Origin: CAYMUN01 sp964640775
GTDB lineage: Bacteria > Patescibacteriota > Saccharimonadia > Saccharimonadales > UBA4665
NCBI GenBank assembly: GCA_964640775.1
Contig: CAZXIT010000047.1
Coordinates: 1-6,687, forward strand
Length of the DNA: 6,687 nt
Direction of reading: 5' to 3'
A program made the position numbers and the translations under genes. Shown here piece by piece: positions 1-4,387 of this stretch; positions within the stretch are counted from its first letter, which is position 1; every line of letters begins with the position of its first letter. The notes under the pieces were generated by a model that saw only the letters and a list, made by a program, of their open reading frames with translations, was not told the DNA's origin and did not search any database.

Positions 1-173
1 TTGGCGGGACTGCCGGAAATAATAATCGCCCCGTAGCTGCCCTCAATGCTGTCTCGCGGAGTACTGAGCGCCAGCACGTCGGCTGGTATACCCTGCCGCT
101 CGACGGCTTTGCGCACCAGATCCACGTACTGTCCTCCGGCATCGAGAATGGCAACCCGGTTTTGCATTGTCAT
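1..173 (-). CDS. guaA: GMP synthase (glutamine-hydrolysing), N-terminal fragment of the amidotransferase domain
   Basis: Only the first 57 codons are in the window; the gene runs off the left edge. The protein opens with VAILDAGGQY (residues 7-16) and reaches IIISGSPA (50-57). These match the first beta strand (ILDFGSQY) and the oxyanion-loop strand (IILSGGP) of the class I glutamine amidotransferase domain of GuaA. That domain releases ammonia from glutamine, which the synthetase domain uses to convert XMP to GMP in the cytoplasm. The nucleophilic Cys and the His/Glu of the triad lie outside the window, so activity cannot be judged. SGSP in place of SGGP is a small deviation. The start is the ATG at 171-173; a second in-frame ATG two codons later (165-167) is possible. 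There is no Shine-Dalgarno site, but a TATCAT box lies 5 bases upstream. It follows the M15-like gene after 27 bases. Another class I amidotransferase (CarA- or PurQ-type) is less likely because of the ILDxGxQY opening. Confidence 0.82.
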   Translation of the reverse strand, partial: MTMQNRVAILDAGGQYVDLVRKAVERQGIPADVLALSTPRDSIEGSYGAIIISGSPA

Positions 174-178
174 AATTA

Positions 179-184
179 ATGATA
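179..184 (-). promoter_or_regulatory. Possible leaderless -10 box for guaA (TATCAT)
   Basis: On the minus strand TATCAT (5 of 6 matches to TATAAT) ends 5 bases before the first guaA ATG. Transcription would then start at or next to the start codon. It lies in the 27-base gap after the upstream stop, and I see no convincing -35 hexamer. The same arrangement recurs at two other starts in this window, which raises its credibility. Confidence 0.35.
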
Positions 185-200
185 CCACGAACTGATCTGT

Positions 201-953
201 TCAGGCTGCTTCCAGCCACGCGGTGGCGGCCGGGTTTGGCGCGATATGAACGCATTGGTTCGGCTCGCCGACATATTCTACGATGCGATTGATGGCGCCC
301 ATCTCGTGCAGGCGATCGGTCACCCGCAGCAGGGCATCAGGGACGCGCTGGTCATAGATAAATGCACCGGTCGGCGTATCGTATTTCCATTCTACTTCAG
401 CCTGTAAAAGCCGGGTAACTTCCTGCCTGCCTGCTTTATCGCGGCCAGGATGAACCACAGGCACCAGCTGTCGCGAAGCGTCATACATGTAGTAACCTGA
501 AGCGTCAATGTCAAAGGCCGCAGCCGATCGGTGGGTGCTTTCGGGGTCTGCAAGTTTGCCTCTGCGCACTAGCTCTTGCTGCACTTCATCGGAGCGAGCC
601 ATCGAAGTCACCGCCAGCCTGACCTTTGGCAGCAGGATGTCTTGCTCCTCGAGCTCATGTCTCCATAGCCGTCCGACTGCTCGCAAGGCTAGCTCGGAGC
701 TTGGCAGCAAGTAGGGTGGAAAACGGTGGAAAAATTCAGGATTGCGAAAGCGGCCAACCGGCGTACTATTTCTATCCGGGTTAACGAATACTAGCGTACC
801 TCCCCGGGCAGCCGCCAAGATATCTTCATTGGTGCCATAGCGAGGATGACTAGCATACCAGGCGCGCTCGCGGGCAGTGTTGGCACGCAAGGCCTGAAGC
901 TCCCGCGGAGATGGCGCTGCCAGGCTTGGGGTGGTAAACGGTCGTTCAGCCAT
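201..953 (-). CDS. M15-type (VanX/VanY-like) putative D,D-peptidase, cytoplasmic
   Basis: This 250-residue protein has the layout of zinc D-Ala-D-Ala peptidases of family M15. TSMARSDEVQ (116-125) resembles the SGYRSxxxQ segment with the substrate-binding Arg, here R120. STHRSAAAFD (139-148) fits SxHxxGxAxD, giving zinc ligands H141 and D148, although the usual Gly is Ala. CVHIAP (234-239) supplies the third ligand, H236. VanX-type enzymes carry a catalytic Glu three residues before that His (ExxH); here the position is Q233, so the chemistry may be altered or lost. No signal peptide or membrane segment is visible, so it probably acts in the cytoplasm, as VanX does on D-Ala-D-Ala. The start ATG (951-953) lies 6 bases after the ddl stop with only a weak AGG upstream, so translation is probably coupled to ddl. 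The stop is TGA. The C-terminal NQCVHI pattern also recalls M15-related DUF5715 proteins. The fold is fairly sure; substrate and activity are inference. Confidence 0.7.
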   Translation of the reverse strand: MAERPFTTPSLAAPSPRELQALRANTARERAWYASHPRYGTNEDILAAARGGTLVFVNPDRNSTPVGRFRNPEFFHRFPPYLLPSSELALRAVGRLWRHELEEQDILLPKVRLAVTSMARSDEVQQELVRRGKLADPESTHRSAAAFDIDASGYYMYDASRQLVPVVHPGRDKAGRQEVTRLLQAEVEWKYDTPTGAFIYDQRVPDALLRVTDRLHEMGAINRIVEYVGEPNQCVHIAPNPAATAWLEAA

Positions 954-959
954 TGGTGC

Positions 960-2126
960 CTAAAACTGCTGGAGGTAATTAGTACTGAATGACGTGGTCA
1001 GGGCTTGGCGCTGGACGTGGCGCTCGCGGGCGTAGCCGACCAGTTTTTGGACGAGTTCGATATTGCTAACACCAGCTTTATTCCAGTTGTGGGCGTAGAG
1101 GCCGCCTGGCAGCGGGTTAACTTCGTTGAAGTAGACTTTTTTCGTTGCGGCATCTATCAGCATGTCGACACGGGCGATACCGCTGCAGCCAAAGGCCTTG
1201 TAGACAGCAACGCCTGTGGCTTCAGCCCGGACGTAGACTTCTTCCGGCAATTCAGCCGGTATCTGGCTGTAGCCCTGACTGCCTTTGGCACCGCTCTTGC
1301 CTTTGCCCTTTTTACCACCCTGCAGATATTTAGTATCAAAATCAAAGAAGTCTTCGGCTTTGGTCATTGGCTGCTCCAGCAGGGCCGGCTGCGGCCGATC
1401 GTTGCCCATAATGGGCAAGGTAACCTCAATCAGGTTTTGCACTGCTTCCTCAGCAATAATTTTATCGTCATAGTGGGCGGCAACTTCCAGGGCATTGCGC
1501 AGCTCAGAATCATTACCCGCACAAGTAATACCGATGCTTGAACCCAGGTGCGCCGGCTTGACAAATACTGGATAGTGCAGCGTAGTTTTGATTGCCTTTA
1601 CCGCTGTGCTCAATTCGCTCTCCAGATCAGCTTTCGTAAAAGTGAGAAATTTGGAAACCGGAATGCCACTGGCTGCCGCCAGCTGCTTGGCCAGTACTTT
1701 GTCCATAGCAATAGCCGCTGCTGCTACCCCGCAGCCAACGTAGGGAATGCCAGCCATATCGAGCAGACCCATGAGCGCGCCGTCCTCGCCATATGTCCCG
1801 TGCATCGCCGGGAACACCAAATCGATTTTGCGCACTTGTTTGCGGCCGGCGATACCACTGGCTTTGACGAGGGTCATCCCGCCATCAAATTGGACGCTCG
1901 CCGGCTGGGTACGATGCAGGTAGTCCTGGATACCTCCCGAGCTAAACAATTTGATGTCTTTAAGCTTTTCATCCCAATACCAGGCGCCGTCTTTGGCGAT
2001 ATAGATTGCTTCCACTCGATATTTCTTGGTCAATTCGAGAGGTTTGATAATGCTGGCCAGCGCTGTCACGATCGAAACATCGTGCTCAGCTGTCCGGCCA
2101 CCAAATATAACCGCGATGGTTTCCAT
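960..2126 (-). CDS. ddl: D-alanine--D-alanine ligase, divergent
   Basis: This ATP-grasp enzyme would join two D-Ala with ATP to give the D-Ala-D-Ala end of the peptidoglycan stem peptide, in the cytoplasm. Family landmarks appear in order: FGGRTAEHDVS (8-18, with E14), the HGTYGEDG signature (109-116), FVKP with K190, the GSSIG loop (195-199), FFDFDTKYL (260-268), ARVD (318-321) and the metal-binding NEVN (334-337). The K266-Y267 pair matches the Lys-Tyr of D-Ala-D-Ala ligases rather than the His of VanA-type D-lactate ligases. At 388 residues it is longer than most Ddl proteins (about 310-370), partly through a Lys/Gly/Ser-rich insertion at about 270-286. The C-terminal D-Ala-binding signature, usually NTxPGxTxxS, reads NPLPGGLYAHN (337-347). 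The start ATG (2124-2126) has no Shine-Dalgarno site; a TATACT box 6 bases upstream suggests a leaderless mRNA. The stop is TAG. The M15-like gene follows after 6 bases. Confidence 0.93.
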   Translation of the reverse strand: METIAVIFGGRTAEHDVSIVTALASIIKPLELTKKYRVEAIYIAKDGAWYWDEKLKDIKLFSSGGIQDYLHRTQPASVQFDGGMTLVKASGIAGRKQVRKIDLVFPAMHGTYGEDGALMGLLDMAGIPYVGCGVAAAAIAMDKVLAKQLAAASGIPVSKFLTFTKADLESELSTAVKAIKTTLHYPVFVKPAHLGSSIGITCAGNDSELRNALEVAAHYDDKIIAEEAVQNLIEVTLPIMGNDRPQPALLEQPMTKAEDFFDFDTKYLQGGKKGKGKSGAKGSQGYSQIPAELPEEVYVRAEATGVAVYKAFGCSGIARVDMLIDAATKKVYFNEVNPLPGGLYAHNWNKAGVSNIELVQKLVGYARERHVQRQALTTSFSTNYLQQF

Positions 2127-2132
2127 GCGATT

Positions 2133-2162
2133 AGTATATGCAATTAATACCTACAATTGCAA
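2133..2162 (-). promoter_or_regulatory. Candidate leaderless promoter of ddl (TTGCAA-18-TATACT)
   Basis: On the minus strand TTGCAA (2157-2162; 4 of 6 to TTGACA) and TATACT (2133-2138; 5 of 6 to TATAAT) are 18 bases apart. Exactly six bases separate the -10 box from the ddl ATG, so the predicted transcript starts at the A of the start codon. The promoter fills the 43-base gap after the MurF-like gene. The AGG in GTAGGT is too far upstream (over 20 bases) to act as a ribosome binding site. Confidence 0.55.
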
Positions 2163-2169
2163 ACCGAGG

Positions 2170-3618
2170 CTAGGCGTAGTTGTCGGTCCAGTCGTTTTGC
2201 ATAACGACGAGATCCCCAGTGGCAACAAAATGGGCAAGGTTGGTATAAAACTCGAGGGGATTGGTTTCCAGCTGCAGCTCGCCTTCATAATGACCATTTT
2301 TTAATCCGGCCTGGATGTCGCGGGTGACAGAATTCTGCATCAATACCACTACATCAGGTTTGGCACGGGCTATCAGCCGGCCCATTTCATGGTGCACGCG
2401 CTCAGTCTCTTCTCCCTGGTCTACCAGGCCAGGCGTGACATATATTTTACGCTTTGCCGCTGGCAAATCATGCAGCAGCTGGGTACCAGCTCTGATACCT
2501 TCTAGATTGCCATTATAGGTATCGTCAATGATCCAGGCGCCATTGAGCTGATAGGGCTGCATGCGATGCTCAAACGGCTGGGTCTTGGCAATGCCTTTGG
2601 TGACCTGCGTCTCACTCAGCCCAAACTCCAGTGCCAATGCCGCGCAAAAGGCCAGAAATCCCAGATGATGCTGGCCAAGCAGTCCACTGTGCAGACGCAG
2701 AGCCTGGCGGCCTTTTTTGAGAGTGAAGCTGGTACCCTCGAGGTCTATGGCGACATGCTCGATCTTCCAGCCCAAAGCACCGGACGCGTTAAACAGCTGG
2801 TACGATTTTTTTAGAAATGGCTTGCAACTTGGTGACTCGTCATTGACGTAGACATTCGCAGCAGAATCGCCCAGGCTAAAGATATCCTCGCCGGCGGCCT
2901 GCAGTGTCTTGTAGCGGTCGAGATGAGCCGGGGCTAAGCCGGTAATCACCGCGTGTGTCGGATGAGTTAAGCGGGCAAAACGTGCCACATCGCCGGGCTC
3001 GCCTTCGCCATATTCGATGATCAGCACATCTTCACTGCCTCCCAGCTTGCTGGCAAACCTGGCATGGCTGGTACTGACGTTTTTATTTGCCGGTGTGGCG
3101 GCAACCTGCAGGCCTTCGCTTAGTACAGTATGCAGCAGCTCTTTCATAGTCGTTTTGCCATAACTGCCAGCGACGGCAATGATAATACCAGGATGGGCCG
3201 CAAAGATTTTTTCCGAGGCGGCAATACGCTGCTGTTCTTTGGGCTGGCTGATGAACTGCCGACCGATCATCAGCGGTATAACCATCAGATAGGCCCACAC
3301 AAACGGGTAGGCCAAGATAAGTGCTAAGCCAAAAGGCACCCCGCCAGGCAAATTATGCCAAATACCCAAACAGATTAGTGCCAGACCGGCAATGATGTGC
3401 AAACCGATGCCTGCCCGCAGCACCAGCAGCAGCAGGCGGGCAGCCCGGGTGTACTCCAAGTTTCGCCGGCGCATAACTCGCCTAAAATCATCAGTGCGGT
3501 GTACCCACTGCAGGTATGGCCGCTGCCGGTACTCGCTGCCTTGCAGCATATACACAAGTACCGTTGGGTAAGTCGGCCAGTAAATACTGGCAAGATCGCG
3601 AACCAGCTTGCGGATCAT
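2170..3618 (-). CDS. Membrane-tethered MurF-like Mur ligase
   Basis: The 482-residue protein has two parts. The N-terminal 120 residues are basic and then hydrophobic, with likely membrane segments at about 62-87 and 93-119. The rest is a Mur ligase: P-loop GSYGKTT (151-157), IEYGEGEPGD (201-210), a PAHL segment (230-233), GQHHLGF (315-321, where MurF has GxHN), EHRMQ (350-354), IIDDTYNGN (363-371) and PGLVDQGEE (396-404) before a conserved His. The DDxYN and RM motifs point to MurF, which adds D-Ala-D-Ala to the UDP-MurNAc-tripeptide using ATP. The usual MurF N-terminal UDP-substrate domain is missing; membrane helices stand in its place, so the acceptor could be lipid-linked. The Lys normally carbamylated in the aKxEIf segment is not evident (AAGEDIF, 241-247). 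The start ATG overlaps the hydrolase stop (ATGA), with GAAGG 9 bases upstream. Its neighbour ddl supports a D-Ala-D-Ala role; the exact acceptor is unknown. Confidence 0.82.
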   Translation of the reverse strand: MIRKLVRDLASIYWPTYPTVLVYMLQGSEYRQRPYLQWVHRTDDFRRVMRRRNLEYTRAARLLLLVLRAGIGLHIIAGLALICLGIWHNLPGGVPFGLALILAYPFVWAYLMVIPLMIGRQFISQPKEQQRIAASEKIFAAHPGIIIAVAGSYGKTTMKELLHTVLSEGLQVAATPANKNVSTSHARFASKLGGSEDVLIIEYGEGEPGDVARFARLTHPTHAVITGLAPAHLDRYKTLQAAGEDIFSLGDSAANVYVNDESPSCKPFLKKSYQLFNASGALGWKIEHVAIDLEGTSFTLKKGRQALRLHSGLLGQHHLGFLAFCAALALEFGLSETQVTKGIAKTQPFEHRMQPYQLNGAWIIDDTYNGNLEGIRAGTQLLHDLPAAKRKIYVTPGLVDQGEETERVHHEMGRLIARAKPDVVVLMQNSVTRDIQAGLKNGHYEGELQLETNPLEFYTNLAHFVATGDLVVMQNDWTDNYA

Positions 3619-4367
3619 CGCAGGAAGCCTTCGATTAGATGCTCGACGCGAGCTGGCTGGTCCAGGTGCACAAAATGGCCGGCGTGGTCGATAATTTCTA
3701 ACTGCGAGTTCGCGATCAGCTTGTGGTAGCGCTCACCATCAGCAGCCGGTATAGCGTCGTCATCGGCGGCGTAGACCAGCAGCGTTGCTATATCGATTGC
3801 TTTGGCATCCTTCTGGACATCCTGCCGGACAGTTTTTTTAAATGTTTCCTCCAAGTGAGGAGCAATCAGCATGTCAGAACCTGCCACGCCATACAGTCGT
3901 TTGCGCAGCGCTCGGCGATGGCGCTGCGATAGCCCCACGGTAGCCACTTTGCCGGTTTTGGCAGTAATTTTTATGACTGCCCGCTTCAGCCGATTGCCGG
4001 TCCGGACACCCGAAGCGGCCAGCAGTACCAGTTTTTGGGGCTGGAGGTATTTGAGACTGATTGCCCGAAGCGCCAGCGCGCCGCCGTTGCTGTGACCAAT
4101 AACTGCATACGGCTGGGGCAGGTCAAGTTTTTTGAGCAGAGCTTGTATAAACTGAGCGTAGTTGTCCAAATCCCAGACATCGCCGGGGGCTTCGGTATCG
4201 CCAAACCCCGGCAAATCGACGGCCAGGACTTGGTAGCGCGGACTTAGCGCATCCCGCAAACCAGCCAAACCGCTGGCACTGTCACCCCAGCCGTGGAGCA
4301 GCAAGACCAGTTTGCCTTTGCCTGTAAGCGTATAGCTGGTAAGCAGCCTATCAACAATAATGTTCAC
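3615..4367 (-). CDS. Alpha/beta hydrolase, substrate unknown
   Basis: This 250-residue single-domain alpha/beta hydrolase is of typical length. Visible landmarks are the oxyanion segment LLHGWGDS (23-30), DLPGFGDT (51-58), the nucleophile elbow GHSNGG (91-96, Ser93), an acid at D203 or D204 in AADDDAIP, and the catalytic His231 in AGHFVHLDQP (229-238). The triad is complete, so it is probably an active esterase, amidase or related hydrolase. The basic helical lid region (about 124-160) might meet acidic or lipid substrates, but this is speculation. There is no signal peptide, so it should be cytoplasmic. The start is GTG (4365-4367); no earlier in-frame start lies close by and the next Met is far inside. 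There is no Shine-Dalgarno site, but a TATACT box ends 7 bases upstream. Its TGA stop overlaps the MurF-like ATG, so the two are translationally coupled and may share a cell-envelope job. Confidence 0.9.
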   Translation of the reverse strand: MNIIVDRLLTSYTLTGKGKLVLLLHGWGDSASGLAGLRDALSPRYQVLAVDLPGFGDTEAPGDVWDLDNYAQFIQALLKKLDLPQPYAVIGHSNGGALALRAISLKYLQPQKLVLLAASGVRTGNRLKRAVIKITAKTGKVATVGLSQRHRRALRKRLYGVAGSDMLIAPHLEETFKKTVRQDVQKDAKAIDIATLLVYAADDDAIPAADGERYHKLIANSQLEIIDHAGHFVHLDQPARVEHLIEGFLR

Positions 4368-4374
4368 GCTTTTC

Positions 4375-4380
4375 AGTATA
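4375..4380 (-). promoter_or_regulatory. Possible leaderless -10 box for the hydrolase/MurF-like pair (TATACT)
   Basis: TATACT on the minus strand ends 7 bases before the GTG start of the hydrolase. It sits in the 20-base gap after the stop of the surface-protein gene. No good -35 hexamer is seen. The hexamer is identical to the -10 boxes of the surface-protein and ddl promoters. Confidence 0.4.
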
Positions 4381-4387
4381 GCAAGCT

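Noticed and set aside
43..255. Short minus-strand open frame spanning the guaA/M15 junction
   Set aside because: It overlaps both real genes in another register, and its Arg/Ser-rich translation resembles nothing.
960..2126. VanA-type D-Ala-D-lactate ligase
   Set aside because: The Lys-Tyr pair (266-267) of D-Ala-D-Ala ligases is present and no vanH-like dehydrogenase gene is nearby.
1005..2147. Long plus-strand open frames antisense to ddl
   Set aside because: They are explained by codon bias of ddl, which carries all family motifs on the minus strand.
201..3617. Alternative genetic code with UGA read as Gly (Gracilibacteria/Absconditabacteria)
   Set aside because: TGA ends the M15-like gene and the hydrolase at sensible protein ends, and the TGA at 3615-3617 forms an ATGA overlap with the next start.
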